Assembly (NCBI GenBank): GCA_016218825.1
Contig: JACRCV010000004.1
Coordinates: 1 to 57,877, forward strand
Source of the DNA: Deltaproteobacteria bacterium
GTDB taxonomy: Bacteria > Myxococcota > XYA12-FULL-58-9
DNA: 57,877 nt
Direction: 5' to 3'
Below are positions 1-8,586 of the stretch, one piece after another (position 1 is the first letter of the stretch; each line of letters opens with the position of its first letter). Position numbers and translations under genes: made by a program. The notes below the pieces were generated by a model, which saw nothing but the letters and a program-made list of their open reading frames with translations, had not been told where the DNA came from and did not search any database.

Positions 1-69
1 GGGCCTCCGACGGGTTCGAACCAAGACCTCCGGCACCGCGCTCCCTGGTGAACCACACCGCGGAGGGCC
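1..69 (-). other. tRNA-like remnant (decayed tRNA)
   Basis: Read on the minus strand, this segment has a T-arm-like GGTTCGAACC, a D-arm-like GTTC...GAGC pairing, the start of an anticodon stem (CGGTGCC) and an imperfect acceptor-like pairing between GGCCCTCC and GGAGGCCC (7 of 8 pairs). The anticodon loop and the 3' half of the anticodon stem are missing, so it cannot be a working tRNA. It could be a tRNA fragment left by integration or deletion at a tRNA gene, or chance similarity. No gene is seen between here and position 177. Confidence 0.3.
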
Positions 70-176
70 TTCAGGCTCCAGGCATCAGCCGGTCCCCTTC
101 TGGTGATCGAACGCGAGTGGGGTTCTTACGGCGGAATCAAAATTGGCGGCCAGGCTACGCGGCACAATTGACGTCT

Positions 177-506
177 TCAAGACGTACTCTGTGCACCGGA
201 TACGTGGTCGGGGTGGCCGGTTCGGCGAACGACGGTGTTGGGTCCAAGGACAGTTGTGCCGGATCGACACGGGTCGACGGGCTTCGCTGCCGGCGCTGCG
301 ATCAACGGGAGGTCGCAGACCAACGTCTCGGCCGAGCTCGCCGCCGCCGTTGTTGCGGTCTCCAGCCCGACATCGTCACCTGCAGGGGTGCACGCTCCGG
401 CCAGCATGCCGAGTCCCACCGCGGTGGCGAGGCTCAGCGCTCGATGGCGCGGTGATGAGGTTGAAATCGAAGACGTGCTGCCGGACCGACTGCGACCAAC
501 CTGCAT
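177..506 (-). CDS. small putative lipoprotein
   Basis: This is a 109-residue protein of unknown function. The start at 506 is chosen because a strong ribosome site (GGGAGGA) lies just upstream of the ATG. The N-terminus has a basic stretch (SPRHR), a hydrophobic run and a lipobox ending LAGAC near residue 39, so it is probably a membrane-anchored lipoprotein. The mature part is short, Ala/Thr-rich and holds two more cysteines (VCDLP, DPCR); no domain is recognised. The reading frame ends soon after a degraded-looking stretch near the tRNA-like remnant, so the 3' end may be truncated. Without the ribosome site and lipobox it would be hard to distinguish from a chance ORF. Confidence 0.45.
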   Translation of the reverse strand: MQVGRSRSGSTSSISTSSPRHRALSLATAVGLGMLAGACTPAGDDVGLETATTAAASSAETLVCDLPLIAAPAAKPVDPCRSGTTVLGPNTVVRRTGHPDHVSGAQSTS

Positions 507-757
507 GGCTCCTCCCACCACTGCTGGTAAACCGCTGCTGCCGACTATCGATGAAACGTAGGGCCCGGGTTGGCGGGCCAAGAAATAAGCTGCGCAACCA
601 GAACCACAGCCTGCCCAAAGCAAGTCTTGGGGTCAAACAAAAACTGCAATAGAAACATGTAGTTGCATGTGTCTCCGCCCACCACAGGTGCGCACATTAG
701 GCCGCTGTTGGGGGTCGCGGGTCACGGAGTGGTGACGCGATCCCCCGGCAACGGACT
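507..757. other. intergenic region, lower GC
   Basis: No gene is seen. The stretch is less GC-rich than its surroundings around 580-680, contains a short ACATG/CATGT inverted repeat near 655-670, and ends with the terminator-like hairpin of the DUF4404-like gene. It should hold the promoter of the lipoprotein at 177-506, but no convincing -35/-10 pair was found. Confidence 0.4.
710..745 (-). terminator. terminator-like hairpin
   Basis: Bases 710-718 pair with 737-745 (one G-T pair) and 721-725 pair with 732-736, leaving a 6-base loop and a 2-base bulge. It lies 12 bases past the stop codon of the leftward DUF4404-like gene. There is no clear U-tract. Confidence 0.5.
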
Positions 758-1090
758 CTACAGGCCGACGTTCGCCAAGGCGGTGCAGATGGCGTTCACC
801 CCCTCGACGAGCTTGGGGTGCGACTGCTCGTAGCCTCGGACCGAGAGCGCCAGGCCCTTGAGCGACAGCCGCACGAGCTCGGGGCTCTTCGCCGCCCGCG
901 TCGCCTCGTGGGCCGAGACCGCGACGAAGCCGGCGATGGTGTGGGCTTGCTCGGTCTGGGTCCGGGAGAGCTCGGAGACCTCGGCCTTCAGCACCGCCAG
1001 CAGGCGCAACAGCTCGGTCTTGGTCGCGTCGTTGACCGTGCCGGCGCCGCGCAGCTGCGCCTCGATCTTGTCGAGTGTGTCGCGAATCAT
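758..1090 (-). CDS. DUF4404-like small protein
   Basis: This is a 110-residue, mostly helical, charged protein without a signal peptide. The ATG at 1090 is preceded by GGGGAGGTG at good spacing; a longer frame up to 1273 has no such support. The first half (DTLDKIEAQLRGAGT onward) looks coiled-coil. The C-terminus (SHPKLVEGVNAICTALANVGL) resembles the conserved tail of DUF4404 proteins, in which a hydrophobic helix ends with a small residue before Gly and Leu or Ile. The function of that family is unknown. The gene stands alone, reads leftward, and is followed by a hairpin that probably ends its transcript. Confidence 0.65.
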   Translation of the reverse strand: MIRDTLDKIEAQLRGAGTVNDATKTELLRLLAVLKAEVSELSRTQTEQAHTIAGFVAVSAHEATRAAKSPELVRLSLKGLALSVRGYEQSHPKLVEGVNAICTALANVGL

Positions 1091-1323
1091 GAGGGTCACC
1101 TCCCCGCGGGCTGCAGCTCCGAGTTGATGATAGCGACCGGCCACCGAAAGCGAAAGCCGATACGTCGGTGCGCGGTTGGGAGCTCGGCGGTCTGGTTCCA
1201 GCTCGCTAGACTCGGCATCACGGCCCGCCACCAGTAGCCGCCGCCGCTGATTCCGCCCGGAAGTGGTTGGCACCCTGACACCGGCGTGGTAGGTCGCGGC
1301 GACTGAAGGTGGAGGACGTCCCG

Positions 1324-3315
1324 ATGATCCGAGCAGGTCGTTGCGCGAGGCTCCTGGTGCTCACAGGCGCGTTGTCGTTGTTGTCGTGCACCGAGATCCA
1401 GATGGACCCGCTGCCCGCCGAGAGCGCCCGGGTGATCGCGGTGTTCGCGCCGAACGCCGAGGACCAGTGCCTGAGCGACCTGCCGTTTCCGACCGATCTC
1501 GCGAAGGACCCGGCGACCGGCAAGCTCAACATCCCCTACTGCCAGGACGACGCCGCGGACACCGTCGCGGTCAAGACGATGTTGCGCGGCCAGAACGGCT
1601 ACGCGGTCACGAGCCCGATCTCGTTTCGCTTCACCAACACCGTGAGCCAGTCGACGCTCGCCGCCGGCGTCAGCCTTTGGGAGATCGGCGCCTCCGGCGT
1701 CTTCACCTCGCAGGCGGTCACGCCGCTGTACTTCGAGAACCGCAACCACCTGGTGGCGCTCGGGCACGTGCCGCTCAAGCCCGCGACCCGCTACGTCGTC
1801 GTGGTGAGCGACGCGGTGCAAGACTTGGAGCAGCAGCCGATCGTCCCCGACCAGATCTTCGTGTTCTTGAAGAGCCAGAAGCCGCTCGTGGACAAGTCGG
1901 GTTACAGCGTCACGCCGGCCTTGACCAATGACCAGGCGAACAGCCTCGAGCCGATCCGCAAGGCGTACGTGCCGCTCTTCGTCGACGCGATGCAGGCCTC
2001 GGGCTTGAGCCGGGAGCGCATCGCGCTCGCCTGGGGCTTCACCACCACCAGTGAGTCGGTCGGTCACCTGGGGACGATGGCGCAGTCGATCCGCACCACC
2101 GGCGCCGCCCGCATCGCCCACGAGACCGCGATCCTCGCCGAGGACCACGTGCTCCTGGCGTCGACCGGGCTCCCGATCGCCAACCTCTGCACCATCCACA
2201 CCGGGCGGGTCACGGTGCGCAGCGCCCTGGCGGCGGACGGCACGCTCGGCCTCAAGGCGGACGGGACGCCGGTGTTGAACGACGAGGCGGTCGACTATCT
2301 GTTCGCGGTGCCAAAGATCGGCGCGACCTGTGACGCGGTGGGCGCCGGTGACCCATTGCCGGTGTGGGATCTGGCGAAGGTCGCGGTGTTCGTGCACGGC
2401 CTCGGGCGCTGCAAGAACGACGCGCTCGCGGTCGCCAACGCCCTGGCGGGGGCCGGGTGGGCGACCTTGTCGTTGGACGGGCCGCGCGCCGGGACCCGGA
2501 TGTTGAACGCCCTCGGAGATCAGGATCTGGACGGCTGCGCCGACCAGCCGGCGACCCCGGAGCTCGTCGCCCTCGGCACCCACGACCCGAACCCGTTCGT
2601 GATCCGCGACCAGCTGCGCGAGTGGGCCCTGGAGCTGGTGCAGGTGGTCGAGGCGGTCAAGGCCGAGCCCTGGGTCTTGACCGGCCAGACCTTCCAAGCG
2701 GCGACGCCGCAGATCGGAGTGCTCGGCCACTCGTGGGGCGGCATCCCCGCGGTGCTGGCGGCGCCCCTCGCCGACAAGGTCAGCGCCCTGGTGTTGAGCG
2801 CCACCCCGGCCGGGTTCGCGAACGTCTTCGCGCCGCTGATCTCGCAGTCGGCCGCCGCGACCCTGCCGATCGGGGCGACGAGCGACGAGGTCGCGATGGC
2901 CGCCGCCGAGGGCATCATGGTCTTCGGCTGGGCGCTCGAGGCCGCCGACCCGCTGCTCGCCGTCGGCACCTATCCGGGCGCGGGCACGTTGCCGGTGTTG
3001 GTGCAGGTGATCGAGACCGGCAGCCTCGACGTGCCGCTGCACGCCACCGCCGATCAAGAGGCGCTGCGCGCCGCCTTCAACCGCAACGAGGCCGCGCAGA
3101 GCACGTTCTCGGTCGCGACCACCGGCGGCACCAACGTCTGCGACAAGCCCGAGCTCGCGGTCGGCTCGCTCCTGCAACCCTGCGTGAGCCCGATCGGCAA
3201 CGCCAGCAACCGGACCATCGCGACCTCGGTCTACGCCGGCATGCAGCGGCAGGCGGTGAAATTCCTCGATGTCCACCAGGTCTGTGACCCGAACATCACC
3301 GTCCCCTGCAACTAG
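1324..3315 (+). CDS. lipase-like alpha/beta-hydrolase lipoprotein
   Basis: This is a 663-residue protein with a lipoprotein signal (hydrophobic stretch ending LLSC, Cys22). The first third (FPTDLAKDPATGKLNIPYC, then an Ig-like stretch) resembles the N-terminal domain of bacterial surface lipases such as VolA. The second half has alpha/beta-hydrolase marks: an oxyanion-side FVHGLG, and a nucleophile elbow GHSWGG with Ser470. A cell-surface esterase or lipase role is inferred; the substrate cannot be read. The ATG at 1324 is chosen because GGAGG lies 8 bases upstream; a GTG 15 bases earlier overlaps that site. The gene is followed after 12 bases by the nucleotidase-like gene, so the two are probably cotranscribed. 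Confidence 0.8.
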   Translation: MIRAGRCARLLVLTGALSLLSCTEIQMDPLPAESARVIAVFAPNAEDQCLSDLPFPTDLAKDPATGKLNIPYCQDDAADTVAVKTMLRGQNGYAVTSPISFRFTNTVSQSTLAAGVSLWEIGASGVFTSQAVTPLYFENRNHLVALGHVPLKPATRYVVVVSDAVQDLEQQPIVPDQIFVFLKSQKPLVDKSGYSVTPALTNDQANSLEPIRKAYVPLFVDAMQASGLSRERIALAWGFTTTSESVGHLGTMAQSIRTTGAARIAHETAILAEDHVLLASTGLPIANLCTIHTGRVTVRSALAADGTLGLKADGTPVLNDEAVDYLFAVPKIGATCDAVGAGDPLPVWDLAKVAVFVHGLGRCKNDALAVANALAGAGWATLSLDGPRAGTRMLNALGDQDLDGCADQPATPELVALGTHDPNPFVIRDQLREWALELVQVVEAVKAEPWVLTGQTFQAATPQIGVLGHSWGGIPAVLAAPLADKVSALVLSATPAGFANVFAPLISQSAAATLPIGATSDEVAMAAAEGIMVFGWALEAADPLLAVGTYPGAGTLPVLVQVIETGSLDVPLHATADQEALRAAFNRNEAAQSTFSVATTGGTNVCDKPELAVGSLLQPCVSPIGNASNRTIATSVYAGMQRQAVKFLDVHQVCDPNITVPCN

Positions 3316-3327
3316 GTGAGTGCGACC

Positions 3328-5769
3328 ATGAAATCGAAGCGCAACGTTTCAGTCACAGGGTGCGGGGTGCTGGTCGCGGCGATGTCGCTGTCGTCCGCCT
3401 GCCTCGACGAGTCACACGGGGAGCGCGCCGCGGCCGTCGTCACGCCACCGCCGGCGCCGTACGTGCCGACGATCGAGACCGCGGCTCGACGCTTCGTGAT
3501 CTTGCACACCAATGACGAGCACTCGCACCTGCTCGGCTTCGGCCCCGAGAGCTTGTACCCGTATCTCCCGACCTTTACCGGCGACTTCGTGCCGGACGGT
3601 TGGGAGGTCGACGACGTCGCCACCGAGGCCGCCATCGCCTCCCGCCTCGGCGCGCACACCGACCAACAGACGACGGGCGGTATCGTCCGCCGGCAGTTCT
3701 TGATCAACAGAGAGCGGGCGACCGCCAGGGCCAGCGACACGCCGCTGTTGTTGCTCTCCGCCGGCGACGTGATGATGGGGACGCTGGTGCACGCGGCCTA
3801 CGCCCAGAACCAGGCGCCGGACTACCTGGCGATGTCGATGTTGGGCTACGACTTCATCGGCCTCGGCAACCACGAGTTCGACTTCGGCGTCGATATTCTG
3901 GCGTCGGCGATCACCGCGGCGGAGCAGCTGACCTTCGGCGGCGCCCCCGCGCTCCTCGCCAGTAACATCCACTTCGACGACGTGACGACCGGCCCGGGTG
4001 TGGCGCTCCGCGACCTCTACGGCGATGGAAACTCGGGCAGGCCGATCGAGATGTGGGCGACCAAGCGTCTTACGAACGGCCTCAAGGTGGGGTTCATGGC
4101 GCTCGTCGGCTACAACGCCGCGCTCGTGGCGCCGAACAAGGCGCCGATCGCGTTCTCGACGCCGCTGACCGGGCCGGCGTGCTCGTTCTCCGACAACTGC
4201 GCGCCGAGCGCGCCGTCGTGCGTGCGCGGCCATTGTGTCGATCCGCTCGACGCCGCCGGCCACAAGACCGCGCTCGCGGCCGACGCCCAGCGCGTCATCG
4301 ACACCCTGAAGAACAGCGAGAAGGTCGACGTGCTGGTGGCGCTCACCCACCTCGGCTCCGAGGAGGACAACTACCTGGCCGAGAACACCACCGGCATCGA
4401 CGTCATCATCGGCGGTCACTCCCACGAGACCCTGCCACCTTATAAGGTGGGGAAGACCATCATCACCCAGGCAGGGGACTATGGCCGGCTGCTCGGCAGG
4501 CTGACGATCACCGTCGACGAGAACGGCGTCATCGACGTCGACCCCGCCGCGAGCCAGCTGATCGACGTGAGCAGCAACCTCGACGCGCAGATCCTCACGG
4601 CGGCGGCGCAGGGCGCGGTGAAGACCGCGGCGGCGTTTACCGGCAAGGTCCTCGGCGCCTTCATCGGCGGTTTGAACGAGGTGCTGCCGGTGAAGCTCGT
4701 CAACCCGGTGTTGTTGCAGCGCACCGATCCCACGGACCTGGTCACGCCGCCGGTATTGAGCATCATCGAGCCGATCGCCGGCATCACCAGCGACCACGAC
4801 GTGGTGGGCGAGGTGCCCGGGGTCGACAGCTACCTGACGCACCTGGTCACCGACGCCGAGCTCGACCGGGTGTGGAACCACAAGTGCGACATGGTGGCAC
4901 CGGTGGTGGCGGTGCAGGCGAACGGCGTCATTCGCGAGACCTTGCACTTCGGCCCCAGCGACCACAAGACGACGCTCGACGACGTGTTTCGCGTCGTGCC
5001 GCTCGGCGGCAGCCCCTGGGAGGGGCCGTACGCCGCGCCCGGCTATACGGTGTTGAAGTTCAAGCTGACCGCGACCGACCTGATGAAGGGCCTCGACGTC
5101 GGGGTCACGAAAGGGCTGGAGAGCGACTCGTTCTTCCTGTCGTACTCCGGGATGCGCACCGAGTACGACACCCGCCGGCCGCCGTTCAATCCGGGCGCGG
5201 CGCCGGGCACCACCGGGCAGATCGTGAAGATCGAGATCGAGGACCCGCCGCTCTCCGGGACCTACGCCTACACCCTCTACGACGCCAACCGCACCCCGCA
5301 GTGGAAGAACAGCGCCGGCGGCACCATCGACCCCGACGATCCCGCGAGCTTTCTCATCACCGTGGTCACGAACTTGTACTTGGGCGGCTTCCTCGACGCG
5401 TTTGGTCTCGTGCCGCGCGACGACAACGGCTACCCGATGGCCTGCCAAACGCCGCGGACGGCGTACACCTGTGATCAGGTCCTGCCGCCGATGGAGCGCC
5501 TGGCGTACGCGGCCTTGTGCATCAACCCGTTGACCGCAGCGCCGCTCATCCCGATGAGTCAGTACGCGAGCTGCGGCTCGCTCGGCGGGCCGGTGCTCGA
5601 GTGCTACACCGTCGACCCGGCCGGGCCGCCCTGGCAGCTGGCGCCGGAGCTCAAGGAGTGGGAGGCGGTGCTCATCTACCTCGCCGGCAAGGGCGGGCTC
5701 GGCACCAACGAATACCGCGGCGCGTCAGTGCCGCTCGCCGAGCGGCGGGTTCGGAACGTGACGCCGTAG
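3328..5769 (+). CDS. 5'-nucleotidase/UshA-like lipoprotein
   Basis: This is an 813-residue secreted protein with a likely lipobox (SLSSAC). The metallophosphoesterase domain shows its metal ligands: HTNDEH (Asp63 region), GLGNHEFDFG (Asn181-His182) and GGHSHE (His364, His366). A 5'-nucleotidase C-terminal domain follows at roughly residues 490-760. Members of this family hydrolyse nucleotides, UDP-sugars or related phosphoesters outside the cytoplasm. The protein is longer than UshA (about 550 residues) because of insertions, including a Cys-containing loop around residues 285-310. The ATG at 3328 is supported by AGGTGAG overlapping the previous stop codon. The gene pairs with the upstream lipase-like gene, suggesting joint use of extracellular phospho- and acyl-compounds. 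Confidence 0.85.
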   Translation: MKSKRNVSVTGCGVLVAAMSLSSACLDESHGERAAAVVTPPPAPYVPTIETAARRFVILHTNDEHSHLLGFGPESLYPYLPTFTGDFVPDGWEVDDVATEAAIASRLGAHTDQQTTGGIVRRQFLINRERATARASDTPLLLLSAGDVMMGTLVHAAYAQNQAPDYLAMSMLGYDFIGLGNHEFDFGVDILASAITAAEQLTFGGAPALLASNIHFDDVTTGPGVALRDLYGDGNSGRPIEMWATKRLTNGLKVGFMALVGYNAALVAPNKAPIAFSTPLTGPACSFSDNCAPSAPSCVRGHCVDPLDAAGHKTALAADAQRVIDTLKNSEKVDVLVALTHLGSEEDNYLAENTTGIDVIIGGHSHETLPPYKVGKTIITQAGDYGRLLGRLTITVDENGVIDVDPAASQLIDVSSNLDAQILTAAAQGAVKTAAAFTGKVLGAFIGGLNEVLPVKLVNPVLLQRTDPTDLVTPPVLSIIEPIAGITSDHDVVGEVPGVDSYLTHLVTDAELDRVWNHKCDMVAPVVAVQANGVIRETLHFGPSDHKTTLDDVFRVVPLGGSPWEGPYAAPGYTVLKFKLTATDLMKGLDVGVTKGLESDSFFLSYSGMRTEYDTRRPPFNPGAAPGTTGQIVKIEIEDPPLSGTYAYTLYDANRTPQWKNSAGGTIDPDDPASFLITVVTNLYLGGFLDAFGLVPRDDNGYPMACQTPRTAYTCDQVLPPMERLAYAALCINPLTAAPLIPMSQYASCGSLGGPVLECYTVDPAGPPWQLAPELKEWEAVLIYLAGKGGLGTNEYRGASVPLAERRVRNVTP

Positions 5770-5887
5770 CTTTGCGGGCGCGCCGCTCCGCCCCCGCCGA
5801 AGCGGTCGCCACGGTGCTGACTCTGTTCGCCGCCGGCGTCTTCGTTGAACCCCCCCGAGCTGACGCTCGCGCCCAAGTAGGTGCCCG

Positions 5888-6874
5888 ATGAAGAAGATCG
5901 TTCCGATTCTGCTCGTGCTGTTCGCCGTCACCGCCTACGTCTATTTCGCCCGCATCCGCCCGTCGCGCGAGAAGGACCCGGTGGTCCGCGGCTCCGGCAC
6001 CATCGAGGCCACCACGGTGGTCGTCGCCGCCAAGATCCCGGCGCGGATCACCGCGATCGCCGTCGCCGAGGGCGACGAGGTCAAAGCCGGCCAGGTGCTC
6101 GCGACCCTCCAATGTGACGAGCCCGAGGCGAGATTGGCGCAGGCGAAGGCCGCCGTGGCGCAAGCCGAAGCGGTCAAAGCGCAGACCCAGGCTGCCGAGG
6201 CGCAGGCGCGGGCGCAGTCGGCGCCGTTCTCCACGCAACAACGGCTCGCGGCCAAAGAGCGCGAACGGGCGGTGAGCCTGTTCAAGTCGGCGGGCGCGAC
6301 CCAGCGTACCGTGGATCAGGCGGAGAGCGCGCTGCAGTCGGTCGGCGAGCAGGTCCAGGCCGCCGGCATGGCGATCGACGTCGCCCGGCGCGCGATCGCG
6401 GTCGCCGCGGCGCAGGTCGAGGTGGCGCAGAAGAACCTCCAGCTCGCACAGACCCTGGTGGTCGAGTGCACCCTCACCGCCCCGATCGCCGGCGTGGTGC
6501 TGGCGAAGAACCACGAGGTCGGGGAGCTGGTGCTGCCGGGCTCGAGCCTGCTGAAGCTCGGCGCGCTCGACGAGGTCTACACCTGGATCTACGTGCCGAA
6601 CGAAGAGATCGGGCGGGTGCGCCTCGGACAGACGGTGACGCTGGTCGCCGACACCTACCCCGACAAGAGCTTCGCGGGCCACGTGGCGCGCATCAGCGAA
6701 GCGGCGGAGTTCACCCCCAAGTCGATCCAGACCAAAGAAGACCGCACCCGCCTGGTGTTCGGGGTCAAGGTCACGATCGCCAACCCCGGGCGGCTGCTCT
6801 TCCCCGGCATGCCGGTCGAAGCCAGGGTCGAAGGCACCGACGTCGTCGCCGCGCCCACCGCGCCGACGCCCTGA
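5888..6874 (+). CDS. HlyD/YbhG-type membrane fusion protein
   Basis: This is a 328-residue periplasmic adaptor. It has one N-terminal membrane segment (residues 4-20), a biotinyl-lipoyl half (GSGTIEATTVVVAAKIPARI), a long Ala/Gln/Glu-rich coiled-coil hairpin (about 80-190), the second lipoyl half (TAPIAGVVLAKNHEVGELV) and a beta-barrel domain. It is closest in layout to YbhG/YhiI-type adaptors. It begins an operon with two ATPases, two permeases and an outer-membrane channel, the complete set for a tripartite efflux pump. The 118 bases before it hold no gene. Confidence 0.9.
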   Translation: MKKIVPILLVLFAVTAYVYFARIRPSREKDPVVRGSGTIEATTVVVAAKIPARITAIAVAEGDEVKAGQVLATLQCDEPEARLAQAKAAVAQAEAVKAQTQAAEAQARAQSAPFSTQQRLAAKERERAVSLFKSAGATQRTVDQAESALQSVGEQVQAAGMAIDVARRAIAVAAAQVEVAQKNLQLAQTLVVECTLTAPIAGVVLAKNHEVGELVLPGSSLLKLGALDEVYTWIYVPNEEIGRVRLGQTVTLVADTYPDKSFAGHVARISEAAEFTPKSIQTKEDRTRLVFGVKVTIANPGRLLFPGMPVEARVEGTDVVAAPTAPTP

Positions 6875-6883
6875 GGAGCGCCC

Positions 6884-7822
6884 TTGGAGCCGGTGCTGCA
6901 GATCGACGACTTGAAGAAGAGCTTCGGCGCGCTCGAGGCGGTGCGCGGTCTGACGCTCGCGGTCCATCCCGGCGAGATCGTCGGCCTGGTCGGCCCCGAC
7001 GGCGCCGGCAAGACCACGACGATGCGGATGGTCGCGGGTCTGGTGACGCCGAACGCCGGCTCGATCCGAATTCTGCAGACGACCATCGGCGCCGCGCCGA
7101 GCCCGGTCCGCGCCCAGATGGGCTACATGCCGCAGCAGTACAGCCTGTACGGCGACCTGAGCGTCGAGGAGAACCTGCGCTTCTTCGCCGGCATGTACGG
7201 CCTGGAGTCAAAGGTGATGCTGGCGCGGGAACACAGGCTCCTCGGCATCGCCCGCCTCGAGGAGTTTCGCGACCGGCCGGCGGCGGCGTTGTCGGGCGGG
7301 ATGTACAAGAAGCTGGCGTTGTCGTGCGCTCTGGTTCACGAGCCGCGGCTGTTGTTGCTCGACGAGCCGACGAACGGCGTCGATCCGATCAGCCGGCGCG
7401 AGCTCTGGGCGCTGTTGCGCGAGCAGGTCGGCGAGGGCGTCGGCGTGCTCATCAGCACCCCGTACATGGACGAGGCGGCGCGCTGCGACCGGGTGGCGCT
7501 GCTCGTCGACGGCGCCTTGGTGGCGTTCGATACTCCCGCGGCCCTGGCGACGGCGTTCGCGGCGACGATCCTCGAGCTGGTGACCGAGCCGGCGCTCGGG
7601 ACCCCGGCGGCGCTCGAGGCCCTGGCGGCGGTCGACCAGATCTACACCGTCGGCCGCAAGATCCACCTCGTCACCCACGATCCGACCACGGTGCAGCGGG
7701 CGGTGCGCGACCAGCTCGCGGCGCAGGGCGTCCGCTCCCTGCGCCTCGAGGTCGTGGCGCCGACGTTCGAGGACATCTTCCTGTCGCTGTCGAGCGCCAA
7801 GAGCTCCGAGGTGCGGCGATGA
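6884..7822 (+). CDS. ABC exporter ATPase 1 (YbhF N-half-like)
   Basis: This is a 312-residue cytoplasmic ATPase. Walker A (GPDGAGKTT), a Q-loop region (QQYSLYGD), the signature (LSGGMYKK) and Walker B (LLLLDEPTNGVD) are present. The switch position reads STPYMDEA, so the usual H-loop His appears to be replaced by Pro. The start is TTG at 6884, supported by AGGAG 7 bases upstream. The gene overlaps the next ATPase by ATGA. Together the two equal the fused double ATPase YbhF in length and order, split into two genes. Probable job: powering export with the YbhS/YbhR-like permeases downstream. Confidence 0.9.
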   Translation: MEPVLQIDDLKKSFGALEAVRGLTLAVHPGEIVGLVGPDGAGKTTTMRMVAGLVTPNAGSIRILQTTIGAAPSPVRAQMGYMPQQYSLYGDLSVEENLRFFAGMYGLESKVMLAREHRLLGIARLEEFRDRPAAALSGGMYKKLALSCALVHEPRLLLLDEPTNGVDPISRRELWALLREQVGEGVGVLISTPYMDEAARCDRVALLVDGALVAFDTPAALATAFAATILELVTEPALGTPAALEALAAVDQIYTVGRKIHLVTHDPTTVQRAVRDQLAAQGVRSLRLEVVAPTFEDIFLSLSSAKSSEVRR

Positions 7823-8586
7823 CGTCGACGCCGGTGATCGAGGTCGAGGGCCTCACCCGCCGGTTTGGCGACTTCTGCGCCGTCGACCACGTGAGCTTCG
7901 CGGTGCGTCAGGGCGAGGTCTTCGGTTTCTTGGGGGCGAACGGCGCCGGCAAGTCGACGACGATTCGCATGCTCTGCGGCCTCTTGGCGCCGACCTCGGG
8001 GAAGGCCCGGGTGTTGGACCTCGATCTGCTGACCCAGTCGGAGCGGGTGAAGCCTTTCGTCGGCTACATGTCGCAGAAGTTCTCGCTCTACCCCGACCTC
8101 ACGGTCGTCGAGAACCTCGAGTTCTTCGGCGGCATCTACCGCGTCCCGCCGCGGCGCCTCAGAGAGCGACAGGCGTGGGCGGTCGAGATGGCGGGGCTGT
8201 CGGGCAAGGAACAGGTCCTGACCGCCGAGCTGTCGGGCGGCCTGAAGCAGCGCCTGGCGCTCTTGGCGGCGCTGTTGCACGAGCCGCGGCTGTTGTTCTT
8301 GGACGAGCCCACCGCCGGGGTCGCGCCGCTCGCGCGCCGGGCGTTCTGGTCCTTGATCCACCAGCTGTCGCACGCCGGCACCACGGTGTTCGTCACCAGC
8401 CACTACATGGACGAGGTCGAGCAGTGCGACCGCATCGCGCTGATGAGCCGCGGCCGGATCGTCGCCCTCGACACCCCCGAGGCGTTGAAGGCCGATTTGC
8501 GGCTCGGGCGGGAGCCCGGCGCTCCCGAGCCGACCCTCGAGGACGTCTTCGTGTCGCTCTTGGGCGGCAGCGCGGGGGCGCCATGA
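7819..8586 (+). CDS. ABC exporter ATPase 2 (YbhF C-half-like)
   Basis: This is a 255-residue ATPase with Walker A (GANGAGKST), signature (LSGGLKQR), Walker B (LLFLDEPTAGVA) and a normal H-loop (TSHYMDEVEQCD). The D-loop reads GVAP where most relatives have an Asp. It differs from ATPase 1 in having the switch His, so the pair is probably asymmetric, with the normal H-loop and the altered one on different subunits. It starts within the stop of ATPase 1 (ATGA) and its own stop overlaps the start of the first permease, which implies translational coupling. Confidence 0.9.
   Translation: MTSTPVIEVEGLTRRFGDFCAVDHVSFAVRQGEVFGFLGANGAGKSTTIRMLCGLLAPTSGKARVLDLDLLTQSERVKPFVGYMSQKFSLYPDLTVVENLEFFGGIYRVPPRRLRERQAWAVEMAGLSGKEQVLTAELSGGLKQRLALLAALLHEPRLLFLDEPTAGVAPLARRAFWSLIHQLSHAGTTVFVTSHYMDEVEQCDRIALMSRGRIVALDTPEALKADLRLGREPGAPEPTLEDVFVSLLGGSAGAP

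Noticed and set aside
143-652. Several rightward frames in the first 650 bases
   Set aside because: Arg/Pro-rich, no ribosome site, and overlapped by the lipoprotein gene with better start signals.
1096-3276. Long minus-strand open frame of 726 codons opposite the lipase gene
   Set aside because: It is Arg/His/Gln-rich without domains, has no ribosome site, and mirrors a gene with clear lipase motifs; GC-rich genes commonly give such antisense frames.
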